The position numbers and the translations under genes are program-made. Under the pieces are notes generated by a model. It saw only the letters and a list, made by a program, of their open reading frames with translations, was not told the DNA's origin and ran no database searches. This document shows positions 10,020-18,813 of a stretch of 64,000 bases of DNA, one piece after another. Position 1 is the stretch's first letter; each line of letters opens with the position of its first letter. The stretch is from Roseovarius sp. (GTDB lineage: Bacteria > Pseudomonadota > Alphaproteobacteria > Rhodobacterales > Rhodobacteraceae), in NCBI RefSeq assembly GCF_027019125.1, contig NZ_JALUXE010000027.1, positions 248,001 through 312,000 of the forward strand, written 5' to 3'.

Positions 10020-10673
10020 ATGAGACCCGAGAGGCAATTTCAGAGCGACGACAGCGCGACGCTCGAGGTGCACCATAGCCCGCGCGACATTCACGACCGG
10101 ATCGCGCTGCGTATCGTGAAATTCATGCGCGTCTTTGCCGATGCGTTTTTCTCCAAACGCTATGGCCATCGCGCGGTCGTTCTGGAAACCGTGGCTGCCG
10201 TGCCGGGCATGGTCGGAGGACTGTTGCAGCACCTCAAATCGGTGCGCCATATCCGCGAGGATCAGGGCTGGATTCGCGAGTTGCTGGACGAGGCCGAGAA
10301 CGAGCGGATGCATCTGATGACCTTCATCCACATCGCGCAGCCCTCGCGCGGTGAGCGTTGGCTTATCATGATCGCGCAGGCGATTTTCTATAATGTGTTC
10401 TTCTTCACCTATCTCTTGGCCCCGCGCACCGCGCATCGCATTGTGGGCTATCTCGAGGAAGAGGCCGTGGTCAGCTACACGCAATATCTGGCCGAGATCG
10501 ACGCAGGTCGGCAAGAAAACGTGCCCGCGCCGCAAATCGCCATCGACTATTGGAAGCTGCCCGCAGAGGCGCGATTGCGGGACGTTGTCATCGCGGTGCG
10601 TGCCGATGAGGCCCACCACCGCGACACCAACCACGGATTTGCCAATCAGATCATGGAGGGACGGCACCCGTAA
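10020..10673 (+). CDS. aox: Alternative oxidase (di-iron ubiquinol oxidase)
   Basis: Membrane-associated non-proton-pumping quinol oxidase of 217 residues. The four signature motifs are present: LETVA (Glu56), NERMHL (Glu95, His98), LEEEAV (about 145-150) and RADEAHHRDTNH (Glu197, His200), which together supply the di-iron ligands. Interfacial hydrophobic helices lie near residues 52-70 and 115-134. It is a compact bacterial form without the plant dimerisation cysteines' extension. GGAG stands six bases before the ATG. Known bacterial AOX genes respond to nitric oxide or redox state; here an FNR-type box and a ferredoxin remnant lie upstream. It converges on the two-component regulator gene, with seven bases between stops. 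Confidence 0.95.
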   Translation: MRPERQFQSDDSATLEVHHSPRDIHDRIALRIVKFMRVFADAFFSKRYGHRAVVLETVAAVPGMVGGLLQHLKSVRHIREDQGWIRELLDEAENERMHLMTFIHIAQPSRGERWLIMIAQAIFYNVFFFTYLLAPRTAHRIVGYLEEEAVVSYTQYLAEIDAGRQENVPAPQIAIDYWKLPAEARLRDVVIAVRADEAHHRDTNHGFANQIMEGRHP

Positions 10674-10680
10674 GGGGCCT

Positions 10681-11382
10681 TCATCCCCAGTTTACGTCCC
10701 CCAGAAAAATATAGCCCGCGCCATAGATCGTCTTGATCAGGCGCGGGTTTTTTGGATCTTCGCGCAGCTTGGTGCGCAGGCGCGAGATGCGGACGTCCAT
10801 GGCGCGGTCAAAACTTTCGCCCGCCGCCCCACCTAGGGTCTCTTGCATCGTCTGGCGGGAAATCAGCCGCTTGGGCCGCTCGAGAAAGAGGCGCAGTACC
10901 TCACCCTCGGCATGGGAAAACGGCGTTTCCGTCCCGGTTTCATCCTCGAGCATGTAGCGGTCGAAATGGGCGACCCAGCCGTTGAACCGTGCCACCTCGC
11001 CGGTTTGGGTGCTGGGTGTGCCCCGGCGTAGGCGAGCGCGTACACGCGCCACCACCTCGGCGGGATCAAACGGTTTGATGATGTAATCATCCGCCCCGAG
11101 CTCCAGCCCTGTCACCCGGTCCTGCACCTGCGCGCGCCCTGAAATGATGATCACCGTCGCCCCCTGTTCGAGGGCCAGGCGATGCACAAGACTAAGCCCA
11201 TCCCGATCCGGCAGCGAAAGATCTACGAGGCAGACATCGGGCGTGGTGCTGCGCAGCGCCGCCTCGAATTCCGTGGCGCGGCCAAAGGCCATGGTGCGAA
11301 AGCCGGCCTCCGTCAGGGCTTGGGCCAGCATCGAGCGGATCGCCGGTTCGTCGTCGAGAATGGCCACAAGCGGCGCTGTCAT
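10681..11382 (-). CDS. OmpR-family response regulator
   Basis: A 233-residue regulator: receiver domain (about 4-120) with acidic pocket DDE at 10-12, phospho-acceptor Asp54 in CLVDLSLPD and Lys103 in IIKPF, then a winged-helix output domain ending in RLIKTIYGAGYIF. The ATG overlaps the stop of the hybrid kinase gene by four bases (11379-11382), so kinase and regulator are one translational unit. The pair is divergent from the acyl-CoA synthetase/transporter run, its probable target. The alternative oxidase lies on the other side but is convergent, so it is a less likely partner. Confidence 0.95.
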   Translation of the reverse strand: MTAPLVAILDDEPAIRSMLAQALTEAGFRTMAFGRATEFEAALRSTTPDVCLVDLSLPDRDGLSLVHRLALEQGATVIIISGRAQVQDRVTGLELGADDYIIKPFDPAEVVARVRARLRRGTPSTQTGEVARFNGWVAHFDRYMLEDETGTETPFSHAEGEVLRLFLERPKRLISRQTMQETLGGAAGESFDRAMDVRISRLRTKLREDPKNPRLIKTIYGAGYIFLGDVNWG

Positions 11383-13286
11383 GGGTGCGCTCCGGTGTTG
11401 AGGGCCGCGTCAAGCTGCGCGGCGGTGAAGGGTTTGCGCAGCACCGGGGCGAGCTCTGCTGCTTGCCGGTGCAGCGGATCATCTTGCGGCAGCGAGGTCA
11501 TCAGCACCAGCGCGCAATCGCCGCGTCGGGGAAGTCGCGCCAGATCAATGCCGGTGCGTGTGCCTTCCAGCACGATGTCCGAGAGAACGGCAGAGATTTC
11601 TGGCAGATCGGCGATCAGGGCTGCGGCTTCGTCCACGCTGGCGGCCTCGATCACGCTATGGCCCGTGCCGCGCAGCATGTCGCGCAGGGTCGAGCGCAGG
11701 TCGGGGCTATCCTCGACCAGAAGGACAAGGCCCGGTGGCCGCGCTGCCGCCGCACGGCGCAGCGGCAGACGTAGCGCCACGCGCCCGCCCGTGTCGGTGT
11801 TGCCGATGAGAATACGCCCGCCCGCCAGCTTGGTCATGTCGTAGACCATGGGTAGGCCAAGCCCCGATCCCTCGCCGCCCTTGGTGGTAAAAAACGGATC
11901 GAGTGCATGTTTGAGCGCCTCGGGGCTGAAGCCGGGGCCGGTGTCATCGACGGCGATCTCGAGCCAGGTATCCTGCAACGGCCGGGCCGTCAGGGTAATC
12001 GTGCCACTGCCTGAACAGGCGTCGCGGGCATTCAGCACCAGATTGAGGAGTGAATCCTGTAACATGCCGGGATCAAGCAGATAGCGATCCGTGAGACCGT
12101 CGCAGACAATCCGCAACATGATACCGGTGGGCAGGGCCGAACGCGCCAGCGTGTCCAGATCGTCGAGAAAGGCGGCCAGATCGGTGGGCACGGGTTCATG
12201 CTCGCGCGGGCCGGTCATATCGGCGATACGGTTGAGCAGTCCGCCGCCCCGCCGTGCCGCCGCGAGCGTGGCATTGATCAACTCTTGCGCCTCGGGTTTC
12301 AGGCCCATGCGGCCAAGGCGCGACTGCATCCCGAGAATGATCGTCAGGAGATTGGAGAAGTCATGCGCCAGCCCCGAGGTCAGTTGCGCCGCCATTTCCC
12401 GTCGCCGTGTCTGTTGCAGGGCCGCGCGTGTCTGGCTTTCTTCGGTGATGTCCATCGACAGGATATAGACCCCGCCGCTGGTGTGATCCGGGGTCAGGGC
12501 CACGCGGATACGCCGCGAACTCGGCTCATGCGTGAACTCGAAAACCGAGGATTGCCCGGCATAGGCCTTGTCCAGTTCGGGACCGATAATCGACCACGGC
12601 TGCGGTCCGAGCACCTGCGCCGCGTGCACCCCGATCAGATCGGCGCGCGAGCCGGGCATGACCGAGGTCAGCCGCCGGTTGGAGTAGGTATAGCATCGGT
12701 CGGGGCCGACATGCGCGATATGGGCGGGCATCATCTCGGCGGTCATTCTGGTGCGGGCCTCGGCCTCGGAGATCTGGCGCTTGGCCTCTTCGAGGGCCAT
12801 GATCGTCGCCTCCAGTTGCCGGTTGGTGGCGGAGAGTTCTTCGGAATAGCCGACCAACTGATCTGACAACTCTTCCGAGCGCGCGCGCAACAGCGCCTCT
12901 TGCCGCTTGGCGCGCGTGATGTCGGTATAGACCGTGACCCATCCCCCCTGCGGCAGCGGCGTGCCCTCGACGCTGATGGTGCGGCCATTGGCGCGGGCGC
13001 GTTCCATGTAATGCGGCTCGAAGGCGCGGGCGATCTCGACCCGCGTGGCGACAAACCCCTCTACATCTCCGACATCGCCATAATCGCCGCGCGTGGCCAG
13101 ATAGCGGATCGTATCCGCGAAATCCGCCCCGGGCGTCACCAGAGCATCGGGCAGGGCGAACATTTCCTGAAACCGACGGTTGCACACAGCCAGCCGTAAA
13201 TCCCGGTCATAAATGGTCAAAGCCTGCTGAATGAGGTTCAGCCCGGCCATGGTCATAGCGTCGTGATCGGCGCGGCTCGTGCCCAT
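11379..13286 (-). CDS. Hybrid PAS sensor histidine kinase with C-terminal receiver
   Basis: Cytoplasmic-looking sensor kinase of 635 residues without membrane helices. Domains: an N-terminal PAS-like module (about 15-125), a coiled coil (about 128-180), a second PAS (about 182-285), HisKA with LAHDFSNLL (His308), an HATPase domain with GPGFSPEALKHALDPFFTT and GSGLGLPMVYD, and a receiver (about 520-630) with LVEDS and SDIVLEG. The start chosen is the ATG behind GGGAGGAG; an upstream in-frame ATG would add 16 residues but lacks such a site. Intracellular PAS sensing fits detection of an imported metabolite or redox signal. Regulator and kinase overlap by four bases. Confidence 0.93.
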   Translation of the reverse strand: MGTSRADHDAMTMAGLNLIQQALTIYDRDLRLAVCNRRFQEMFALPDALVTPGADFADTIRYLATRGDYGDVGDVEGFVATRVEIARAFEPHYMERARANGRTISVEGTPLPQGGWVTVYTDITRAKRQEALLRARSEELSDQLVGYSEELSATNRQLEATIMALEEAKRQISEAEARTRMTAEMMPAHIAHVGPDRCYTYSNRRLTSVMPGSRADLIGVHAAQVLGPQPWSIIGPELDKAYAGQSSVFEFTHEPSSRRIRVALTPDHTSGGVYILSMDITEESQTRAALQQTRRREMAAQLTSGLAHDFSNLLTIILGMQSRLGRMGLKPEAQELINATLAAARRGGGLLNRIADMTGPREHEPVPTDLAAFLDDLDTLARSALPTGIMLRIVCDGLTDRYLLDPGMLQDSLLNLVLNARDACSGSGTITLTARPLQDTWLEIAVDDTGPGFSPEALKHALDPFFTTKGGEGSGLGLPMVYDMTKLAGGRILIGNTDTGGRVALRLPLRRAAAARPPGLVLLVEDSPDLRSTLRDMLRGTGHSVIEAASVDEAAALIADLPEISAVLSDIVLEGTRTGIDLARLPRRGDCALVLMTSLPQDDPLHRQAAELAPVLRKPFTAAQLDAALNTGAHP

Positions 13287-13485
13287 TACTGTCTCCTCCC
13301 GCGTCTTGGCTAACACCGGAAAACCGGTCCGCAAAGGCCAATCGTGGCGCTGTTACAATTCGTAAGGATTGCGAAATGTTCAGGAAAAAGTTGACGGCGA
13401 GTGTGATTCTCGCACCCTCTAGGGGAAGAGGAATCGCCCAAAGGCGGTCGGATGTTCGCGCAGGCGGGCAAAGGGAGGATAGAAC

Positions 13486-15462
13486 TTGGCACAGTCGTCA
13501 CAGGCGACGGACGGAATGGATTCCGTTCCGGCGCTCTTGCAACGTAACGCCACGCGATTTGCCGACAGACCGGCCTATCGTGAAAAGGAATATGGCATTT
13601 GGCAATGCTGGACCTGGGCTGAGGCCGAGAAAGAGATCGAAGCCCTTGCGCTTGGCCTCATCAATCTTGGCGTGAATGAGGGCGATTTTGTCGCCGTCAT
13701 CGGCCGCAACCGGCCGCATTTCTACTGGTCCATGGTTGCCGCGCAATCGGTGGGCGCGATCCCCGTGCCGCTCTATCAGGACGCTGCCGCCCCCGAGATG
13801 GCCTATGTGATGGAGCATTGCGGCGCGCGCTTTGCCATCGTCGAGGATCAGGAGCAGGTGGACAAGCTGATCGAGGTGCAGGATGGTCTGCACCAGCTTG
13901 AGCATATCATCTATGTCGATCCGCGCGGATTGCGCAAATACGATCACCACAAGCTGCACCGTTTCGTCGATATCCAGGAACAGGGCCGTGCCGCCCATTA
14001 TGAATGGATCGAGGACCTCAAGGCGCGGCGCGCCAAACTGACCTATGACAGCATCTGCGTCATGCTCTACACCTCTGGCACCACCGGTAAGCCCAAGGGC
14101 GTGGTGCTGTCCAATCGCAACATCATCGAGGCGTCGAAATCCTCGTCCGAGTTCGACCGCCTGACCAAGGATGAAGAGGTTCTGGCTTATCTTCCGATGG
14201 CGTGGGTTGGCGATTTCATCTTCTCCATCGGGCAGGCCTATTGGTGCGGTTTCTGCGTCAACTGCCCCGAAAGCCCCGAGACGATGCAGACCGACCTGCG
14301 GGAGATCGGACCCACCTATTTCTTCGCTCCGCCGCGTGTGTTCGAGACCCAATTGACCAACGTCATGATCCGGATGGAGGATGCGGGCCGCTTCAAGAAA
14401 TGGCTGTTCGATCACTTCATGGCGCATGCCCGCCGCGTTGGCCCTGCGATCCTGGATGGCAAGTCCGTGAGCGGCATGGACAAGCTGAAATATGCGCTTG
14501 GCAATCTCTTCATTTACGGTCCGCTCAAAGATACGCTCGGCCTTGGCCGGGTGCGGGTGGGCTATACGGCGGGCGAGGCGATCGGGCCTGAGATTTTCGA
14601 ATTCTACCGCTCGCTCGGGATCAACCTGAAACAGCTTTACGGCCAGACCGAAGCATCGGTGTTCATCACCCTGCAGCCCGATGGCGAAGTGCGCTCGGAC
14701 ACAGTGGGCGTGCCCGCTCCCGGCGTGGAAATCCGCATCAGCGACACCGGCGAGGTGTTCTACCGCTCTGCGGGGACCTTCGAATATTACTACAAGAACC
14801 CCGAAAGCACGGCTTCGACCAAAGACCCCGAAGGCTGGGTTGCCACGGGCGACGCGGGCTTTTTCGAGGACGGCAGCGGTCATCTGCGGATCATCGACCG
14901 CGCCAAGGACGTGGGCAAGATGGCCGATGGCCGGATGTTTGCGCCGAAATACGTGGAAAACAAGCTCAAGTTCTATCCCAATATTCTGGAGGCGGTCGTG
15001 TTTGGCAACGGGCGCGACGCCTGCACCGCCTTCATCAACATCGACCTGACAGCGGTGGGGAATTGGGCCGAGCGCAACAACATCGGCTATGCCTCGTATC
15101 AGGAACTGGCCGGGCACCCCAAGGTGCTCGAGACGATCAAGAGTCATGTCGAAGAGGTCAATCGCAGTCTGGCGGATGACCCGATGCTGTCGCATTGCCA
15201 GGTGCATCGGTTCCTTGTGTTGCACAAGGAACTGGATGCCGATGACGGCGAGATGACCCGCACCCGCAAGGTGCGGCGTGGCGTGATCTCGGAGAAATTC
15301 GATGACCTTCTGACCGCGCTCTATGATGGTTCGCCTGAAATCCACACCACCACCGAAGTGACCTACGAGGATGGCCGCAAGGGGGCCATCAGTGCAACGC
15401 TCAGGATCGTCGATGCCAAGGTCGCACCGGTGGCGGCGGCACACAAGGTCGCGGCGGAATGA
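13486..15462 (+). CDS. AMP-dependent acyl-CoA synthetase (long-chain type)
   Basis: Adenylate-forming ligase of 658 residues starting at TTG, with GGGAGGAT eight bases upstream. The phosphate-binding loop YTSGTTGKPKGVV, the motif YGQTEASVF and the ATGDAGFFEDG segment place it in the FadD/ACSL branch, which activates a carboxylic acid to its CoA ester. It opens a tight run with a Liv-type ABC transporter and a second ligase, which suggests CoA-trapping of the imported substrate. The divergent two-component pair starts 199 bases upstream. Chain-length preference cannot be read from the sequence. Confidence 0.92.
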   Translation: MAQSSQATDGMDSVPALLQRNATRFADRPAYREKEYGIWQCWTWAEAEKEIEALALGLINLGVNEGDFVAVIGRNRPHFYWSMVAAQSVGAIPVPLYQDAAAPEMAYVMEHCGARFAIVEDQEQVDKLIEVQDGLHQLEHIIYVDPRGLRKYDHHKLHRFVDIQEQGRAAHYEWIEDLKARRAKLTYDSICVMLYTSGTTGKPKGVVLSNRNIIEASKSSSEFDRLTKDEEVLAYLPMAWVGDFIFSIGQAYWCGFCVNCPESPETMQTDLREIGPTYFFAPPRVFETQLTNVMIRMEDAGRFKKWLFDHFMAHARRVGPAILDGKSVSGMDKLKYALGNLFIYGPLKDTLGLGRVRVGYTAGEAIGPEIFEFYRSLGINLKQLYGQTEASVFITLQPDGEVRSDTVGVPAPGVEIRISDTGEVFYRSAGTFEYYYKNPESTASTKDPEGWVATGDAGFFEDGSGHLRIIDRAKDVGKMADGRMFAPKYVENKLKFYPNILEAVVFGNGRDACTAFINIDLTAVGNWAERNNIGYASYQELAGHPKVLETIKSHVEEVNRSLADDPMLSHCQVHRFLVLHKELDADDGEMTRTRKVRRGVISEKFDDLLTALYDGSPEIHTTTEVTYEDGRKGAISATLRIVDAKVAPVAAAHKVAAE

Positions 15463-15489
15463 GTGGGTCGGTGCAACAAGGGGGCTGCC

Positions 15490-16308
15490 ATGCTTGACGC
15501 AAGCGAAGGATATACCACCGAGGACGGTCGCAAGATCGGCGGCGTGGTGATGGAGATGAAGAACATCACCCTGCGGTTCGGCGGCGTGGTGGCGATCAAG
15601 GACATCAGCTTTGATATCCGTCAGGGCGAAATCCGCGCGATCATCGGGCCGAACGGGGCGGGCAAATCCTCTATGCTCAACGTGATCAGCGGCTTTTACC
15701 ATCCGCAAGAAGGCGAGGTCTGGTATCAGGGCACGCGGCGCCCGCCGATGAAGCCCTATCAGGTGGCGCAGCAGGGTATTGCGCGCACATTCCAGAACAT
15801 CGCGCTCTTTGAAGGCATGACCGTGCTCGACAACGTGATGACGGGGCGCATGCGGCAGATGAAGGCGGGGCTATTCGCGCAAGCGATCTGGAAGGGCCGG
15901 GCCGAGCGTGAAGAGGTCGCCAACCGCGAAGTTGTTGAAAAGGTTATCGACTTTCTCGAAATCCAGCATATCCGCAAGACCCCGGTCGGCCGTCTGCCCT
16001 ATGGCCTGAAAAAACGGGTGGAACTGGCGCGCGCGCTTGCGGCGGAACCGTCGATCCTGCTCTTGGACGAGCCGATGGCTGGTATGAACGTCGAGGAAAA
16101 GGAGGACATGAGCCGCTTTATCCTCGACGTGAATGACGAATTCGGCACCACGATTGCGCTCATCGAGCATGACATGGGCGTGGTCATGGACCTGAGCGAT
16201 CGGGTGGTCGTGATGGATTACGGCAAGAAAATCGGCGACGGCACCCCCGACGAAGTGCGCAACAATCAAGACGTGATCGACGCCTATCTGGGGGTCGCGC
16301 ATGACTAA
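15490..16308 (+). CDS. Branched-chain-type ABC transporter ATPase (LivG-like)
   Basis: ATPase subunit of 272 residues for a HAAT/Liv-family importer. Walker A GPNGAGKSS near residue 52, signature-like RLPYGLKKRVELARAL, Walker B ILLLDEPMAGMN and the switch histidine in LIEHDMGVV. The signature reads YGLKKR rather than LSGGQ, as is common in LivG proteins. The ATG at 15490 is chosen because AAGGGGG precedes it; an in-frame GTG 27 bases earlier is less likely. It lies 27 bases after the acyl-CoA synthetase stop. The substrate is unknown. Confidence 0.93.
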   Translation: MLDASEGYTTEDGRKIGGVVMEMKNITLRFGGVVAIKDISFDIRQGEIRAIIGPNGAGKSSMLNVISGFYHPQEGEVWYQGTRRPPMKPYQVAQQGIARTFQNIALFEGMTVLDNVMTGRMRQMKAGLFAQAIWKGRAEREEVANREVVEKVIDFLEIQHIRKTPVGRLPYGLKKRVELARALAAEPSILLLDEPMAGMNVEEKEDMSRFILDVNDEFGTTIALIEHDMGVVMDLSDRVVVMDYGKKIGDGTPDEVRNNQDVIDAYLGVAHD

Positions 16309-16391
16309 TTTTCTCATGTCGGTAAAACGTCGGTGTCACGTCGGCAGACCTGTAAAACCGCAAAGCAACGCGAAGAACGGAGGCTTCAGCC

Positions 16392-17378
16392 ATGCCTGAT
16401 CAGTTGATTTTCGGGATGGAGGTCGTTTTGAACGGCCTCATGGCCGGGGTGCTCTATGCGCTGGTCGCTCTTGGTTTTGTGCTCATCTACAAGGCCTCGG
16501 GTATTTTCAACTATGCCCAAGGGGTGATGGCGCTCTTTGCGGCCATGACATTGGTGGGGATGATGGAGGGCCGAGTGCCGTTCAGCCACCTCATCAACGC
16601 GATCTTCGGCACGGAGATTCACCACTTCGGCTGGCACCTGCCGGGGTTGGCGGCGGTCCTGCTGACCATGCTCATCATGGTGGCGCTCGCCTGGATCGTG
16701 AACCAGCTCATCTTCCGGCATCTGGTCAATCAAGAGCCGATCATTCTTTTCATGGCGACGATTGGTCTGGCCTATTTCCTCGAAGGGTTCGGGGACATGA
16801 TGTGGGGCAGCGACATCAAGAAGCTGGATGTGGGTCTTCCGCAGGGTATCAACCTGATGATCGACGAAACCACGTTCAACATTTTCGGCTACGGGTTCTT
16901 CATCGACAATCTAGATCTTGTGGCAACAGGTGTTGCGGCGCTTCTGGTGGTCGCGCTCGTGATCTTTGCGCAATATTCCAAACAGGGTCGGGCCATGCGC
17001 GCGGTGGCGGATGACCATCAGGCGGCGCTTTCGGTCGGTATTTCGCTCAACTTCATCTGGGTCATGGTCTGGTCACTGGCGGGCTTCGTGGCGTTGGTCG
17101 CGGGGATCATGTGGGGTACCAAATCCGGCGTGCAGTTCTCGCTGTCGCTGATTGCGCTCAAGGCGCTCCCGGTGCTGATGCTGGGTGGCTTTACCTCGAT
17201 CCCCGGGGCTATTGTCGGCGGTCTCATCATCGGGGTTGGCGAGAAACTCTTCGAATTCACGGTCGGCCCGCTGGTGGGCGGGGCAACCGAAAACTGGTTC
17301 GCCTATGTGCTGGCGCTTCTCTTTCTCGTGTTCCGGCCGCAGGGCCTGTTCGGCGAGAAGATCATCGAGAGGGTGTGA
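16392..17378 (+). CDS. Branched-chain-type ABC permease (LivH-like)
   Basis: Inner-membrane permease of 328 residues with about eight hydrophobic helices, beginning NGLMAGVLYALVALGFVLIY, which is typical of LivH. The family loop GRAMRAVADDHQAALSVGI (about 196-214) that contacts the ATPase is present. A long amphipathic insertion near residues 135-165 is larger than in E. coli LivH, as often seen in the uncharacterised acid-linked Liv clusters. ACGGAGG lies eleven bases before the ATG. It pairs with the LivM-like permease downstream. Confidence 0.93.
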   Translation: MPDQLIFGMEVVLNGLMAGVLYALVALGFVLIYKASGIFNYAQGVMALFAAMTLVGMMEGRVPFSHLINAIFGTEIHHFGWHLPGLAAVLLTMLIMVALAWIVNQLIFRHLVNQEPIILFMATIGLAYFLEGFGDMMWGSDIKKLDVGLPQGINLMIDETTFNIFGYGFFIDNLDLVATGVAALLVVALVIFAQYSKQGRAMRAVADDHQAALSVGISLNFIWVMVWSLAGFVALVAGIMWGTKSGVQFSLSLIALKALPVLMLGGFTSIPGAIVGGLIIGVGEKLFEFTVGPLVGGATENWFAYVLALLFLVFRPQGLFGEKIIERV

Positions 17379-17382
17379 CGCC

Positions 17383-17634
17383 ATGCAAAAGCTGATCGCC
17401 ATCGTCAACGTGATCGCCTGGGCCGGCTTCTGGTCGTTTGGCTATCTCGCGCTGTCGGCACAGGTGGAAAACACAACGCAAATGGTCACGGCGGCGGTTC
17501 TTGCGGCCATGGGTGGGGGCGTGGGTATGCTCGCCTATCTCTGGCTGGTGCGTCACGCCGAGGTCACGGGCTATGCCAAGCCGGCAAATCGCGCAGCCAA
17601 GCGCGACGATGAAATCCATGGGGAGGTTCTCTAA
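17383..17634 (+). CDS. Small two-helix membrane protein inside the transporter run
   Basis: An 83-residue protein with two hydrophobic helices (IVNVIAWAGFWSFGYLAL, about 6-23, and MVTAAVLAAMGGGVGMLAYLWL, about 34-55) and a charged tail. It starts five bases after the LivH-like stop, and its TAA is followed at once by the ATG of the LivM-like gene, so it sits inside the transporter unit. I do not recognise a named family. Placement suggests an accessory subunit or assembly factor of the importer. A role in coupling permease to ligase is speculation. Confidence 0.8.
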   Translation: MQKLIAIVNVIAWAGFWSFGYLALSAQVENTTQMVTAAVLAAMGGGVGMLAYLWLVRHAEVTGYAKPANRAAKRDDEIHGEVL

Positions 17635-18711
17635 ATGTTTTGCCGGGAAGCAGGGGATTTCAAGACCTCCTACGAGCAGGACAACCAGACCTTTCCGATC
17701 AAGTTCGACCGCTATCGCTATTACGCGGTTCTGGTCGCAGCCTTTGCGGTGGTGCCCTTTTTCATCAACGATTACTGGGTCAACGCGGTCTTTCTGCCGT
17801 TCCTGATCTATTCCATCGCCGCCATCGGCCTCAATATCCTTGTGGGATATTGTGGTCAGGTGTCGCTCGGGACGGGCGGGTTCATGGCGGTGGGGGCCTA
17901 TGCCAGCTACAAGCTGATGACGGCCTTTCCCGAGGTCAGCATCTTTTTCCATGTGATCCTTGCCGGTGGGGTCACCTCGATTGTCTGTGTGTTGTTCGGT
18001 CTGCCATCGTTGCGGATCAAGGGTTTTTACCTGGCTGTGGCTACGCTGGCTGCACAGTTCTTTCTGGTGTGGCTCTTTAACCGGGTGGGCTGGTTCTACA
18101 ACTATTCCGCCTCTGGTCAGATCACCGCGCCAGAGCGCTCGGTCTTTGGTGTCGCCATCACCGGCGCGGCAAACCCGCCATGGTCGGCCTATCTCTTTTG
18201 CCTCGTGTTCACCGTGGCCGCGGCCATCATCGCGCGCAACCTGACGCGCGGCACGGTGGGCCGCAAATGGATGGCCATTCGCGATATGGACATCGCTGCA
18301 GAGATCATCGGGGTAAACCCTCTGAAGGCGAAACTCACGGCCTTTGCGGTCTCGGGTTTCTTCGTGGGCATCTCCGGCGCGCTGTTCTTTGCGGTCTATC
18401 TGGGCGCGGTCGAAGTCGGCGAGGCGTTCGGCATCAACAAGTCGTTCCTCGTTCTCTTCATGGTGATCATCGGCGGGCTTGGTTCGATCTTCGGTAGCTT
18501 TGCCGGGGCGGCGTTTCTGGTGCTCTTGCCTGTGTTGCTCAAGAATACGCTGGTGGGCGGTTTGGGTTGGCCCACGGATCTGGCGGCGCATCTGGAGTTC
18601 ATCATCGTGGGCGCGTTGATCATCATCTTTCTGATCGCCGAGCCACACGGTCTGGCGCAGCTTTGGCGCGTGGCCAAGGAGAAACTGAGACTTTGGCCCT
18701 TCCCGCATTGA
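17635..18711 (+). CDS. Branched-chain-type ABC permease (LivM-like)
   Basis: Inner-membrane permease of 358 residues with an N-terminal extension of about 35 residues before the first helix, then about nine hydrophobic segments. It carries the LivM region YCGQVSLGTGGFMAVGAY and the ATPase-contact loop GRKWMAIRDMDIAAEIIGVN. The ATG directly abuts the stop of the 83-residue membrane protein. With the LivH-like protein it should form the translocation pore. Confidence 0.93.
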   Translation: MFCREAGDFKTSYEQDNQTFPIKFDRYRYYAVLVAAFAVVPFFINDYWVNAVFLPFLIYSIAAIGLNILVGYCGQVSLGTGGFMAVGAYASYKLMTAFPEVSIFFHVILAGGVTSIVCVLFGLPSLRIKGFYLAVATLAAQFFLVWLFNRVGWFYNYSASGQITAPERSVFGVAITGAANPPWSAYLFCLVFTVAAAIIARNLTRGTVGRKWMAIRDMDIAAEIIGVNPLKAKLTAFAVSGFFVGISGALFFAVYLGAVEVGEAFGINKSFLVLFMVIIGGLGSIFGSFAGAAFLVLLPVLLKNTLVGGLGWPTDLAAHLEFIIVGALIIIFLIAEPHGLAQLWRVAKEKLRLWPFPH

Positions 18712-18813
18712 GCGGCGGGTCAATCGGGGGGCAGACGCCCTGCCGGAGGAGATTGGGCGCAAGATGTCGCGTCCAAGACGAAACATCGGAAAAACCAAGG
18801 GAGGAATAAACCG

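Noticed and set aside
9981..10667. Minus-strand open frame opposite the alternative oxidase
   Set aside because: AOX motifs on the plus strand are unambiguous; the antisense product is His/Gly-rich with no family.
13380..13440. CCCTCTAGGGG-like symmetry as an operator of the response regulator
   Set aside because: The element lies in the right divergent region, but the symmetry is short and imperfect and OmpR-type regulators usually bind direct repeats, so I could not support it.
13498..15708. Long minus-strand open frame opposite the acyl-CoA synthetase gene
   Set aside because: It is a mirror of the highly GC-biased third codon positions of the real gene; the product is His/Asp/Gly-rich without any domain, and the plus-strand protein is clear.
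16309..16391. Possible regulatory RNA between the LivG- and LivH-like genes
   Set aside because: Only a short repeat of ACGTCGG/CGTCGG is visible; no stable hairpin or known riboswitch pattern.
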